Assembly: GCA_022822325.1 (NCBI GenBank)
Contig: JAJEBW010000018.1
Coordinates: 124,001 to 188,000 of the forward strand
Length of the DNA stretch: 64,000 bases
Direction of reading: 5' to 3'
Source of the DNA: Gemmatimonadota bacterium
GTDB taxonomy: Bacteria > Gemmatimonadota > Gemmatimonadetes > Longimicrobiales > Gaopeijiaceae
Part shown: piece by piece, positions 47,138-55,325 of the stretch
Numbering within the stretch: position 1 is the stretch's first letter
Layout: each line of letters begins with the position of its first letter
Made by a program: the position numbers and the translations under genes
The notes under the pieces: generated by a model
The model's database searches: none
What the model saw: the letters and a program-made list of their open reading frames with translations, nothing else
What the model was told of the DNA's origin: nothing

Positions 47138-48483
47138 TTCCGCAGCGCATCATCGCGGCCAAGCGCGAGGGCGAGGCGCTGGAGCCGGCCGCGCTGGAGG
47201 CCTTCCTCTCGGCCTACCTGGAGGGGGCGGTCGGCGAGGAACAGATGGCGGCCTTCCTCATGGCGGTCTACTTCAACGGATTGAACGACGACGAGCTGGC
47301 CGCGCTGGTCGAGTCGATGATCTCTTCGGGGACGGTCATGGAGCGGAAGGGGTGGCCGGGTCCGCGAGTGGACAAGCACTCGACCGGGGGTGTGGGGGAC
47401 AAGACCTCGCTGGTGCTTGCGCCGCTGGCCGCCGAGCTGGGCATGGTCGTCCCGATGATCTCCGGGCGCGGGCTCGGGCATACCGGGGGCACTCTCGACA
47501 AGCTGGAGGCGATTCCCGGCTTCCGCACCCGCCTGCCGCTCGCCGAATTCGATCGCGTACTCCGCGCGGTGGGTTGCGCGATGATCGGCCAGACCGAGGA
47601 GATCGCGCCGCTGGACCGCCGCCTCTACGCGCTCCGCGACGTGACCGCGACCGTTCCCTCGTTGCCGCTGATCACCGCCTCGATCATGTCGAAGAAGCTG
47701 GTGGAGGGACTTGACGGACTGGTCCTGGATGTGAAGGTGGGGCGGGGGGGCTTCATGACGCGGACCGGAGAAGCGCGCGCATTGGCGAGGGCGATGTGCG
47801 GGGTGGGAGAGGCGCGCGGGCTGGCGATGACGGCGATCCTGTCGGCGATGGACCGGCCCCTTGGGCGCGCGGCGGGCAATGCGCTGGAGGTCGACGAGGC
47901 GCTGGCTTGCCTGAGAGGGGACGGCCCGCCGGAGTTGCGCGCCCTCTGCATCGAGCTGGCGGCCGAGATGGCGGTGGTGGGGGGGGTGGCGGCCGCGCCG
48001 GACGAGGGGCGACGCCGGGCCCGGGCGGCGCTGGACGGGGGCGGAGCGATGGAGCGGTTTCTCCGCCTGGCGGCCGCGCAGGGGGGGAGGCTGGGAGCGG
48101 GGGGCGGGGAGCTGCCGCGCGCCCCCGAGATGGCGGTGGTGGGGGCGGAGGCCGATGGCGTCGTCGCCGAGATCGATCCGCTGGCGCTCGGCTACGGGGT
48201 GATCCGCCTGGGGGGCGGCCGAACGCGGTCCGCGCAGGAGATCGATCCGCGGGTGGGATTCCGGCTGGCCGTGGAGGTGGGGGGAGGGGTGGGGCGGGGG
48301 GATCCGATCGCGGAGGTGCACGCGGCGACCCCGGCCGGTCTGGAGGCGGGCGTCCGCTCGGTGCGCCAAGCCGTTCGCGTGGTGGAAGAGTCCGTCCGGG
48401 CCGATCAGCTCCCGCTCGTGATCGACAGGATCCGGTGCGGGATTCCCTCTCCCTGGAGCGCTGCTTCCAACGGCTGCCGGTAA
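47134..48483 (+). CDS. deoA: Thymidine/pyrimidine-nucleoside phosphorylase
   Basis: 449 residues; the start overlaps the DUF4153 stop (ATGA). It splits thymidine (or uridine) into base and (deoxy)ribose-1-phosphate. The family signature is complete: VDKHSTGGVGDKTSLVLAPL, then SGRGLGHTGGTLDKLEAIPG, and the substrate residues in TVPSLPLITASIMSKKLVEG and LDVKVGRGGFM. The C-terminal alpha/beta domain reads ALGYGVIRLGGGRTRSAQEI and DPRVGFRLAVEVGGGVGRGD. The family normally ends near PLVIDRI; about 16 further residues here (CGIPSPWSAASNGCR) run antisense into the convergent DUF3343 gene. Could equally be named pdp. Confidence 0.95.
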   Translation: MIPQRIIAAKREGEALEPAALEAFLSAYLEGAVGEEQMAAFLMAVYFNGLNDDELAALVESMISSGTVMERKGWPGPRVDKHSTGGVGDKTSLVLAPLAAELGMVVPMISGRGLGHTGGTLDKLEAIPGFRTRLPLAEFDRVLRAVGCAMIGQTEEIAPLDRRLYALRDVTATVPSLPLITASIMSKKLVEGLDGLVLDVKVGRGGFMTRTGEARALARAMCGVGEARGLAMTAILSAMDRPLGRAAGNALEVDEALACLRGDGPPELRALCIELAAEMAVVGGVAAAPDEGRRRARAALDGGGAMERFLRLAAAQGGRLGAGGGELPRAPEMAVVGAEADGVVAEIDPLALGYGVIRLGGGRTRSAQEIDPRVGFRLAVEVGGGVGRGDPIAEVHAATPAGLEAGVRSVRQAVRVVEESVRADQLPLVIDRIRCGIPSPWSAASNGCR

Positions 48484-48644
48484 GCGTCGGCGACCCGCAG
48501 CGCCGCCCCGCACCGGGCCTCGCCATCGGCGGGAGCCGGCACGACCTCCACCGGCAGATCCTCTTCCCGCGCCACATCCTCGGCCCACATCGCGTGGTGC
48601 GTCGTGTCGAAGGTGAAGATCCGGAATCGCGTTGCGGCGGTCAT
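48405..48644 (-). CDS. DUF3343 domain protein
   Basis: 79 residues; its ATG overlaps the stop of the penicillin-binding protein gene (ATGA), so it is translated by coupling. FRIFTFDTTHHAMWAEDVAR then PVEVVPAPADGEARCGAALR matches DUF3343, with the single conserved Cys in ARCGAAL. Members of this family resemble putative Se/S carrier proteins and are small ferredoxin-like folds. The 3' end overlaps the convergent deoA gene by 79 bases. The link with a cell-wall enzyme is not obvious. Confidence 0.8.
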   Translation of the reverse strand: MTAATRFRIFTFDTTHHAMWAEDVAREEDLPVEVVPAPADGEARCGAALRVADAYRQPLEAALQGEGIPHRILSITSGS

Positions 48645-50767
48645 CGAATCACTCCTCCACCCCTCTCCTGGGCGTTGCGGTCGCAGATTTCCGTGGGCTC
48701 GGTTCCCGCCAGGTAGATCTCGTCGTAGGCGTCCTCCGCAGGACACCACCGCGAGGCCAGAGTTCCAGTCAGCCGGTCCACCCGGCGCGTCACCAGACTC
48801 TCCGGAACCGGCCACCGCGCAGGCACCGGCAGGAGCGCGCCCGACCCCTCTTCGCTCCCAAAGTAGACTTGGCGCATGAACTCTCCCCAGACCGGCGCAG
48901 CCAGTCCCCCGCCCGTCGCCAGCGGCACGATCGGCTCGGGTTCATCCATTCCGAACCAGACGCCGGCGGCCAGATTGGGGGTGAAGCCCATGAACCAGAC
49001 GTTGGTGCCGTCGTTGGTGGTGCCGGTCTTTCCGGCCGCGGGGACGGAGTAGGGCAGTCCCCCGACCACGCGCACGCCGGTGTTGCCGGTTCCCTCCGCC
49101 ACGACGGTTTCCAGAAGCGAGACGGCGAGACGGGCCACCCCGGACTCGAGCACGCGGGTGCGCTCGGGCTGCGGTTCCCAGAGCACCTCGCCATCGGCGT
49201 CCTCCACTCGCACCACCGGGAAGGGCTGGACGCGCGTCCCGAGATTGGCCAGGGCGTTGTACGCCTCCAGCAGTTGAATGGGCACAACTTCGGCCGCTCC
49301 GATCGCCGTCGAGGGGAAGCGCTCCACCTCTGTCCGGATTCCCAGACGCGTCGCCACCTGGCCCACCGTTTCCAGCCCCACCCGCATGGCCGTCTTGATC
49401 GCCACCGTGTTGATCGATTTGGCCAGTGCGTCGCGGATGATCATCGGTCCCAGAAACTCGGGTTCGTAGTTGCTCGGCCGCCATATCGTCCCATCGACCT
49501 GGTCGAGCACCACCGGCCCATCCACAATCACCTCCGATGCGGGAATCCCGCTCTCGATCGCCGCCGCATAGACGATTGGCTTGAAGGACGATCCCGCCTG
49601 GCGCTGTCCCTGGGTTGCGCGGTTGAACTTGGAGTGAATGTGGTCGCGTCCCCCGATCATGGCCCGCACCGCGCCCGTCTCCGGATCCGCGGCCACGAAC
49701 ATCCCCTGCAGATAGGGAATCTGGTCGAAGTCGGCCCCCGGGTTGGCTTCGGCGAACTCCTCGTAGGTCGGGTGACGGAAGCCGGGACGCTCCTCGATTC
49801 GTCGCCATCCATTCTCCATGGCGGTCTGCGCAGCGGCCTGCATGTCCAGGTCGAGCGTCGAGTGGATCTCCAGGCCGTCGGTGTAGAGCCGGGGACCGAA
49901 GCGGTCGGCCACGATTCCCCGCACCCACTCCGCGAAATAGGGCGCCTCGGCGCGCGGCCGGCCAGCGGCCTCGAGCGGCACCGGCTCCTCCTTCCAGCGT
50001 TCGGCCTCCTCGGCGGTCAGGAGATCCTGCCCGGCCATCACATCGAGCACCAGGTTGCGCCGCCGAAGCCCGGCCTCCGGGTTGTTCAGGGGGCTGTACC
50101 GCTCCGGAACATGCGCGATCGCCGCCAGGAGCGCGCCCTCGGCCGGATTCAGCTCCACCGCGTCCTTGCCGAAGTAGGAGCGCGACGCCTTCTGAATTCC
50201 GTACCAGCCGTGCGCATATCCGATCTGGTTCAGGTAGGCCTCCAGGATCTGGTCCTTGCTGTAGGCCTCCTCGAGGTCCATCGCGACCTGCCACTCCTTC
50301 AGCTTCCGCACGATTCGCTTCTCGAAGCCGATGCGGTCGGTCCACATGTGGCGCGCGAGCTGCTGCGTAATCGTGCTTCCCCCGGACCCGGAGAAGGACT
50401 GAGTGCGAATCACCTCCAGCCCGGCCCGGGCGATTCCCCGCCAGTCGAGTCCGTTGTGTTCGTAGAAGCGCCGGTCCTCCATCGCGATGAAGGCCTGCGG
50501 AACGTGGGGGGGAAGGCTGCTCAGCGGAACGACCGTGCGCCGCTGCTCGCCGAACTCCCAGATGAGGGTGGAGTCGCGCGCGTAGAGCTTGCTGGTCTGC
50601 CGGGGCTCGTATCCGTAGATCTGGGCCACCGACGGACAGTCGGCGCAGAGATTCCGCCAGCTTCCCCAGGCCGCGCCCGCCCCCGCGAAGATCAGAAAGA
50701 CCAGGACCAGCCGGACCCTGGACGGAATGCGCAGCCCCCGAATCATCCTCCATCCGCTTCGCAACAA
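48641..50767 (-). CDS. Penicillin-binding protein 1A-type (transglycosylase/transpeptidase)
   Basis: 708 residues from TTG 50767, chosen because AAGGAGG stands six bases before it; ATG 50746 is the alternative. Membrane anchor VRLVLVFLIFAGAGAAWG. The GT51 domain has catalytic Glu in AFIAMEDRRFYEHNGLDWRG, then GSGGSTITQQLARHMWTDR and KEWQVAMDLEEAYSKDQILE. The transpeptidase domain contains SxxK in QAGSSFKPIVYAAAIESG, SxN in AKSINTVAIKTA and KTG in PAAGKTGTTNDGTNVWFMGF. It polymerises and cross-links peptidoglycan. The C-terminal tail is short with two Cys. It is followed by DUF3343 with a four-base overlap. Confidence 0.95.
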   Translation of the reverse strand: MLRSGWRMIRGLRIPSRVRLVLVFLIFAGAGAAWGSWRNLCADCPSVAQIYGYEPRQTSKLYARDSTLIWEFGEQRRTVVPLSSLPPHVPQAFIAMEDRRFYEHNGLDWRGIARAGLEVIRTQSFSGSGGSTITQQLARHMWTDRIGFEKRIVRKLKEWQVAMDLEEAYSKDQILEAYLNQIGYAHGWYGIQKASRSYFGKDAVELNPAEGALLAAIAHVPERYSPLNNPEAGLRRRNLVLDVMAGQDLLTAEEAERWKEEPVPLEAAGRPRAEAPYFAEWVRGIVADRFGPRLYTDGLEIHSTLDLDMQAAAQTAMENGWRRIEERPGFRHPTYEEFAEANPGADFDQIPYLQGMFVAADPETGAVRAMIGGRDHIHSKFNRATQGQRQAGSSFKPIVYAAAIESGIPASEVIVDGPVVLDQVDGTIWRPSNYEPEFLGPMIIRDALAKSINTVAIKTAMRVGLETVGQVATRLGIRTEVERFPSTAIGAAEVVPIQLLEAYNALANLGTRVQPFPVVRVEDADGEVLWEPQPERTRVLESGVARLAVSLLETVVAEGTGNTGVRVVGGLPYSVPAAGKTGTTNDGTNVWFMGFTPNLAAGVWFGMDEPEPIVPLATGGGLAAPVWGEFMRQVYFGSEEGSGALLPVPARWPVPESLVTRRVDRLTGTLASRWCPAEDAYDEIYLAGTEPTEICDRNAQERGGGVIR

Positions 50768-50961
50768 GAGATTCCTCCTTCGCGACCGGAAATGCCGCAA
50801 CCGGAATGCGACGCCCCGTCTCGCGGAGCGCCAACCGGACTTGTCAGGTCCGTGAGAAAGCGTCAGGTCGCAGGAAAGCTAACGCCTTGCGAGGGATTGC
50901 ATCGCGTCGGCGCTGCCGTCCGGCCCGAAGAGCGATCGATTGAAGACGGCTCCCGGGGACG

Positions 50962-52227
50962 CTACACCCGCACGGCGAGCCCATCGTGCAACGCGGTGCG
51001 ATAGGCCTTCAGCGCGGGCACGAATCCCATCAGGAAGCCCGCGGCGACCACCGCTCCCAGAAAGAGCCACTCGACCAGGCCCGGCGGACGAATCGGAATG
51101 AAGAGTCCCGTCTGCGCCTCGACGATCGGCTGCCCGGCCGCGAGCAGACCATAGACCAGCACCAGGCCGGCGATCGCTCCCGCGGCGGCGAGGCACGCCG
51201 ACTCCATCACCAGAAGCGCCACGATCCGGTTCGGTCCGGCGCCGACCGCGCGCAGAATCGCCATCTCGCGCCGCCGTTCGTTCAGCGAGGTGTAGAGGGA
51301 GACCAGCATGCCCAGCAATCCCACCAGCACCACGAAGATCGTCACCAGCCGCAACCCGGTTTCCGCATAGCCGATCCCCTGCCACATCTCGTTGAGCGCG
51401 ACGCCGGGGATCACCGCCATCATCGGTTCGTCCTCGTGGTCGTTGATCTGGCGCTGAAGCTGGAGCACGTCCCGGCGGTTGGTCGTTCCCACGAAAAAGG
51501 AGGTCACCTGGGTGACTTCGACGTCCTCGATCGCGATATCCACCGGGTGCTCGTGGTCGTGCTCGTCGTCCGACGCCGGCGGCGCACCGTCCTCCCAGTG
51601 GATGGCCTCCATGCCCTCGAGGGTCACGTAGATGGCGCGGTCAACGGGGGTGAATGTCCTGGCGAGGACGCCCGAGACCGTGAATGGCATGTGGTCGTGG
51701 TTCACGAAGCCCACCTCGCCGAGCCCGTGCGTCACCGCCACTTCGTCGCCCAGCCCGTAGTTCAGCTCGGCCGCGACATCCGCGCCCAGCGTCACGTCGA
51801 ACAGGTCCTCATTCGCCCGTCCCTCCGCGAGTGCGATCTCCTGGCCTCCGCGGTACCGGTAGTGGCGGAAGAAGTCCTCGTTGGTGCCGACGACCCGGAA
51901 TCCCCTGTGGCTGTCCCCCAGGCTGTAGGGGATGGTCCACGCCACGGCGGGGTGCTCCGCCCACTCCCTGTGGGCCTCCCAGGAGATGTTTTCCGTGGGC
52001 GCTCCCATGCCGAAAACCGAATACAGCAGAAGCTGAATCGTGCCGCCCTTGACCCCGACGATCAGATCGGTCTGGCTGATGGTGTTGGAGAAGCTCTCGC
52101 GCATTCCGGTGCGCACATTCTCCACCCCGATCAGGAGGGCGACGCTGAGCGCGATCGAGCCCACCGTGAGCGAGGTGCTGAAGGCGCGGTTGCGGAGCGA
52201 CTTGAGGGCGAGGTCGAGTACAATCAT
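50962..52227 (-). CDS. ABC transporter permease, FtsX/LolC type, with acidic His-rich loop
   Basis: 421 residues from ATG 52227, overlapping the ATPase stop (ATGA). Four membrane helices: one N-terminal (FSTSLTVGSIALSVALLIG) and three C-terminal (LVTIFVVLVGLLGMLVSLYT, VALLVMESACLAAAGAIAG, EWLFLGAVVAAGFLMGF), with the FtsX motif SLNERRREMAILRAVGA. The periplasmic domain includes PASDDEHDHEHPVDIAIED, an acidic/His-rich stretch that could bind Zn or another metal. The usual relatives are lipoprotein-releasing or MacB-like permeases; this subgroup is found beside DUF3299 genes, sometimes in zinc-responsive regulons. Metal-linked function is inferred. Confidence 0.9.
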   Translation of the reverse strand: MIVLDLALKSLRNRAFSTSLTVGSIALSVALLIGVENVRTGMRESFSNTISQTDLIVGVKGGTIQLLLYSVFGMGAPTENISWEAHREWAEHPAVAWTIPYSLGDSHRGFRVVGTNEDFFRHYRYRGGQEIALAEGRANEDLFDVTLGADVAAELNYGLGDEVAVTHGLGEVGFVNHDHMPFTVSGVLARTFTPVDRAIYVTLEGMEAIHWEDGAPPASDDEHDHEHPVDIAIEDVEVTQVTSFFVGTTNRRDVLQLQRQINDHEDEPMMAVIPGVALNEMWQGIGYAETGLRLVTIFVVLVGLLGMLVSLYTSLNERRREMAILRAVGAGPNRIVALLVMESACLAAAGAIAGLVLVYGLLAAGQPIVEAQTGLFIPIRPPGLVEWLFLGAVVAAGFLMGFVPALKAYRTALHDGLAVRV

Positions 52228-52910
52228 CGGAGCGCCGCCTCGTTGATCTCGGGGAGCGAGATCGAACGGGTGAACATTCCCTCCAGGGTGCGGTCGTGGC
52301 TGACGAAGACCAGGGTGGACCCCGCGCGTTCGCACTGCAGGAAAAGGAGGCGGAGGAAGGCCTCGCGGCGGTCGAAGTCCAGCGACGAGGTCGGCTCGTC
52401 GGCGATCACCAGTTCGGGGGAACCGATCAGCGCCCGGCAGGCGGCCACTCGCTGCTGTTGTCCGACCGAGAGCTCGGTCACCGGCTTCCTGAGCAGATCG
52501 TCGATCTCGAGGCTGGCGGCCAGACGCAAGGCCGTCTGTTTCACTCCCGCGCCGTCCACCCGGGCCCTGCGTTCCGGATTCATCCGCGCCGGCAGGGTGA
52601 TGTTGTCGATGACCGACAGGTAGGGGATCAGGTTGAACATCTGGAAGACGTAGCCGATGTGTTCGGCCCGGAAGGCGTCGCGCGCGGCCGCGGAGAGGGT
52701 GGCGAGATCCCGGCCGAGCACCCCGACCCTGCCCTTGTCCGCCTCGAGGACACCCGCCAGCACCCCCAGCAATGTGGTCTTGCCGCTCCCGCTCGGACCG
52801 AAGAGGAAGGCGCGCTCGCCCCGGTCCAGCGTCAGTTCGGGGATGTCCAGCACCCAGGGGCCGCCGCCGTAGCGGAAGCGGAGATTCTCGAGATCGATGG
52901 CGAAGGTCAT
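52224..52910 (-). CDS. ABC transporter ATP-binding protein, LolD/MacB-like
   Basis: 228 residues. Walker A GPSGSGKTTLLGVLAG (about 38-46), Q-loop VFQMFNLIPYLSVIDNITLP, signature LSVGQQQRVAACRALIG, Walker B LVIADEPTSSLD and H-loop FVSHDRTL are all present. It belongs to the LolD/FtsE/MacB group and pairs with the FtsX-type permease whose start overlaps its stop by four bases. The signature has LSVGQ in place of the common LSGGQ. The DUF3299 gene lies 57 bp upstream on the same strand. Confidence 0.95.
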   Translation of the reverse strand: MTFAIDLENLRFRYGGGPWVLDIPELTLDRGERAFLFGPSGSGKTTLLGVLAGVLEADKGRVGVLGRDLATLSAAARDAFRAEHIGYVFQMFNLIPYLSVIDNITLPARMNPERRARVDGAGVKQTALRLAASLEIDDLLRKPVTELSVGQQQRVAACRALIGSPELVIADEPTSSLDFDRREAFLRLLFLQCERAGSTLVFVSHDRTLEGMFTRSISLPEINEAALR

Positions 52911-52967
52911 CGAGGGGCGAGGGTCATCGAAGAGCCCCGGGAGATCCGGGCGCGACCGGATCGGAGA

Positions 52968-53516
52968 TCAGGACTCATAGGGATAGACGCGTTGTCCGGT
53001 GATCGAGAAGCCGGTGAAGCCGTAGTAGCTTTCGGTCATCTCGATCTTGAGCACGCCCTCGACCCAAACCGGATTCCAGCCGTCCATCCTGGCGCGCTTG
53101 CCCTCGCCCATCTTGACGTAGACGAGCTGGTTGGGGGGGGGCGGGGGGGTGCGGACGCATGCGCCGACATAGGGCACCAGGAGGAACTCCGTCGCCGCCG
53201 AGGCCCAATCTTCGAGCGGCACGGTGAAGCCGGGAACCTTGACCAGCTTTCCATCGAGGGCGGCCAGCTCCTCGGTCTTCTCGCCGGTGCGGTAGTCGAG
53301 CTTGGCCAGGAGCCGCCAACCCACCTCGGTGGGGTCGTCGGTCGCGGTGGCCGGGGCCGGGGCGTGCGACGGGGCCGGGGCGATGGCCGGGGCCGCGCAG
53401 AACGGGGCGTCCGCGCCCGCGGGGTACTGCTGGGCGATCCCAGGCCCGGCGGCGAAGGCGGTCGCCAGCGCGAGGGCGGTGGCCGCGAGGGGGATTCGAC
53501 AGCGGGCTTCAGTCAT
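52968..53516 (-). CDS. DUF3299 domain periplasmic protein
   Basis: 182 residues. The signal peptide (LAATALALATAFAAGPGIAQ) is followed by a Pro/Ala-rich linker (PAIAPAPSHAPAPATA). The DUF3299 domain (about 65-180) reads LDGKLVKVPGFTVPLEDWAS, EFLLVPYVGACVRTPPPPPN with its conserved Cys, and QLVYVKMGEGKRARMDGWNP. Members are exported and often sit next to FtsX-type ABC genes and DUF2796 proteins in zinc-uptake regulons. Here the order is amidohydrolase, DUF3299, ATPase, permease, all on the minus strand with small gaps. The role is not established experimentally to my knowledge. Confidence 0.85.
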   Translation of the reverse strand: MTEARCRIPLAATALALATAFAAGPGIAQQYPAGADAPFCAAPAIAPAPSHAPAPATATDDPTEVGWRLLAKLDYRTGEKTEELAALDGKLVKVPGFTVPLEDWASAATEFLLVPYVGACVRTPPPPPNQLVYVKMGEGKRARMDGWNPVWVEGVLKIEMTESYYGFTGFSITGQRVYPYES

Positions 53517-53535
53517 CGATCAATCTCCGTTGGCT

Positions 53536-55143
53536 TCAGCGCGGATCCGAATCGTCTTCCGAAATCGGCCGCTTGATGGTGGGATAGATGATTCCCAACT
53601 GCTCGAGATAGGTGTCGAAGCGCGTCTCGTCATAATAATACTGTCGCAGCAGGGGGCGGTAGGCCTCCATGATCTCGCGGTTGAGATCGATCGGCGGCAG
53701 GTCGTCCGGACCGATGAAGGGAATGTACTCGACCCCCGCGGTCTGTTCATCCCGGAAGTACGTCCAGGCTTCCTCCACCAGCTCCGGCTGGGCGAAGAGC
53801 TGCAGGGCGGTCCGCGCCATCACCCGGGCGCCCGCCACCGCTCCCTTGTGCGCGATCGGGGTCGCCATCGCCATGGCGCTCGACCAGTGGTGGCCCGGCA
53901 GCCCCGGCACATTCGAGGGGAAGCGCAGGGTGACCGTCGGCACATTCCACGAGATGTCCCCGATATCGTCCGATCCCCCGCTCCGGCGCGGTCCCGGCGT
54001 CCCCAGCGGCGAGAGCGCGGTCGGCATCCCCGAGGGCACGCTCCCCACCGATTCCTGCACCGCGCTGGCGAAGTCGTGGTCGTCGTCGGTCCACTCCGGG
54101 AGCCCCACATCCTCGATGTGCTCGTGCATCGTCTCGGCCACGACCCTGTTGAAGTGCCGCGGCCAGGCGGCCCCGATGATCCGGTGCGACATCTCGGTGT
54201 CGGTCATCATGGCCGCGCCCTCGGCGATGCGCACGGCGGTGTCGAAATTGCGCTTGATGTCCTCGTAGTCCATCTCGCGGATGAAGTACCAGACCGAGGC
54301 CTGCGACGGCACGACATTGGGCTGGTCGCCGCCATCGCTGATCACGTAGTGGGAACGCTGGTCGGGCCGCAGATGCTCGCGCCGGAAGTTCCATGCGACG
54401 TTCATCAGCTCGACCGCGTCCAGCGCGCTCCGTCCGCGCCAGGGGGCTCCCGCGCCGTGCGCCGCCTCCCCCTCGAAGCTGAACTCGACCGAAACCAGTC
54501 CGGTCCCGCCTCCCTGTCCCCAACTCACCGACAGATTGCTGCTCACATGCGTGAAGAGAGTGACGTCGATTTCCTCCAAGTAGCCGTCGCGCACATACCA
54601 GGCCTTCGACGCGAGCTGCTCCTCGGCCACCCCGGGCCAGAGCACCAGCGTGCCCTGGATGCCCTCGGCCTCCATGACCTCCTTCAGCGCCAGCGCCGCC
54701 ACCACATTCACCGCCTGTCCGGAGTTGTGGCCCTCGCCATGTCCGGGCGCCCCGGGAATCAGCGGATCGTGGTAGGCGACTCCCGGCTTCTGGTTCGCCT
54801 TCGGAATCCCGTCGATGTCCGACCCGAAGGAGATGACCGGCCGACCGCTTCCCCAGCGCGCGAACCACGCCGTCGGGATTCCCGCGGGCTCGCGCTCGAT
54901 CTCGAAGCCGTTCTCTTCGAGGATGCCGGTGATGTAGGCCGAGGTTTCGATCTCCTGCTGCCCGAGCTCGGAGAAGGAAAAGATCTTGTCGACCATGACC
55001 TGGGCCAGTTTGGCGCGTCCGAGCACGCCCTCTTCCACGCGGTCGACGAGGGGCGCGAGCTGGTCGTCGGAGAGGCCCTGCGCGGAGGCGGCGGGGGCGG
55101 CGAGAAGGACGGCCAGCGCCGCTGCGATCGATGGATTCTTCAT
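53536..55143 (-). CDS. Secreted M20-type amidohydrolase (AbgB-like)
   Basis: 535 residues from ATG 55143. Signal peptide IAAALAVLLAAPAASAQGLS. The peptidase domain has KIFSFSELGQQEIETSAYIT, RPVISFGSDIDGIPKANQKP, and PGAPGHGEGHNSGQAVNVVA, where HGEGHN supplies metal ligands. The dimerisation domain follows (SVEFSFEGEAAHGAGAPWRG, SALDAVELMNVAWNFRREHL). GSDDIGDISWNVPTVTLRF and LPGHHWSSAMAMATPIAHKG are typical of the p-aminobenzoyl-glutamate hydrolase/AbgB subgroup rather than of N-acyl amino-acid amidohydrolases. It hydrolyses an amide of an amino acid in the periplasm. It lies 19 bp upstream of the DUF3299 gene. Confidence 0.9.
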   Translation of the reverse strand: MKNPSIAAALAVLLAAPAASAQGLSDDQLAPLVDRVEEGVLGRAKLAQVMVDKIFSFSELGQQEIETSAYITGILEENGFEIEREPAGIPTAWFARWGSGRPVISFGSDIDGIPKANQKPGVAYHDPLIPGAPGHGEGHNSGQAVNVVAALALKEVMEAEGIQGTLVLWPGVAEEQLASKAWYVRDGYLEEIDVTLFTHVSSNLSVSWGQGGGTGLVSVEFSFEGEAAHGAGAPWRGRSALDAVELMNVAWNFRREHLRPDQRSHYVISDGGDQPNVVPSQASVWYFIREMDYEDIKRNFDTAVRIAEGAAMMTDTEMSHRIIGAAWPRHFNRVVAETMHEHIEDVGLPEWTDDDHDFASAVQESVGSVPSGMPTALSPLGTPGPRRSGGSDDIGDISWNVPTVTLRFPSNVPGLPGHHWSSAMAMATPIAHKGAVAGARVMARTALQLFAQPELVEEAWTYFRDEQTAGVEYIPFIGPDDLPPIDLNREIMEAYRPLLRQYYYDETRFDTYLEQLGIIYPTIKRPISEDDSDPR

Positions 55144-55235
55144 GGATTGAGACCGGATGGCGAAATGGGAATGGATCTGCGCCCGGCTGGCGCGGCCCCG
55201 GATGGGTTCCTCCACACGGGACGCTCTGGCGGAAC

Positions 55236-55263
55236 GCTCCAAAATTGTGGGTTGCTCCAAAAT
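55236..55263. repeat. Direct repeat pair upstream of the amidohydrolase gene
   Basis: GCTCCAAAAT occurs at 55236-55245 and again at 55254-55263, 18 bp apart, inside an AT-rich island in the 182-bp divergent region between the amidohydrolase and aroB genes. The spacing of about two helical turns and position suggest an operator for a dimeric regulator. Confidence 0.4.
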
Positions 55264-55325
55264 CTCCTGAAAATGGACAAAATGGAACATAGGATCGCGG
55301 CGCCCCGAAGGGAAAGTGCGGGCGG

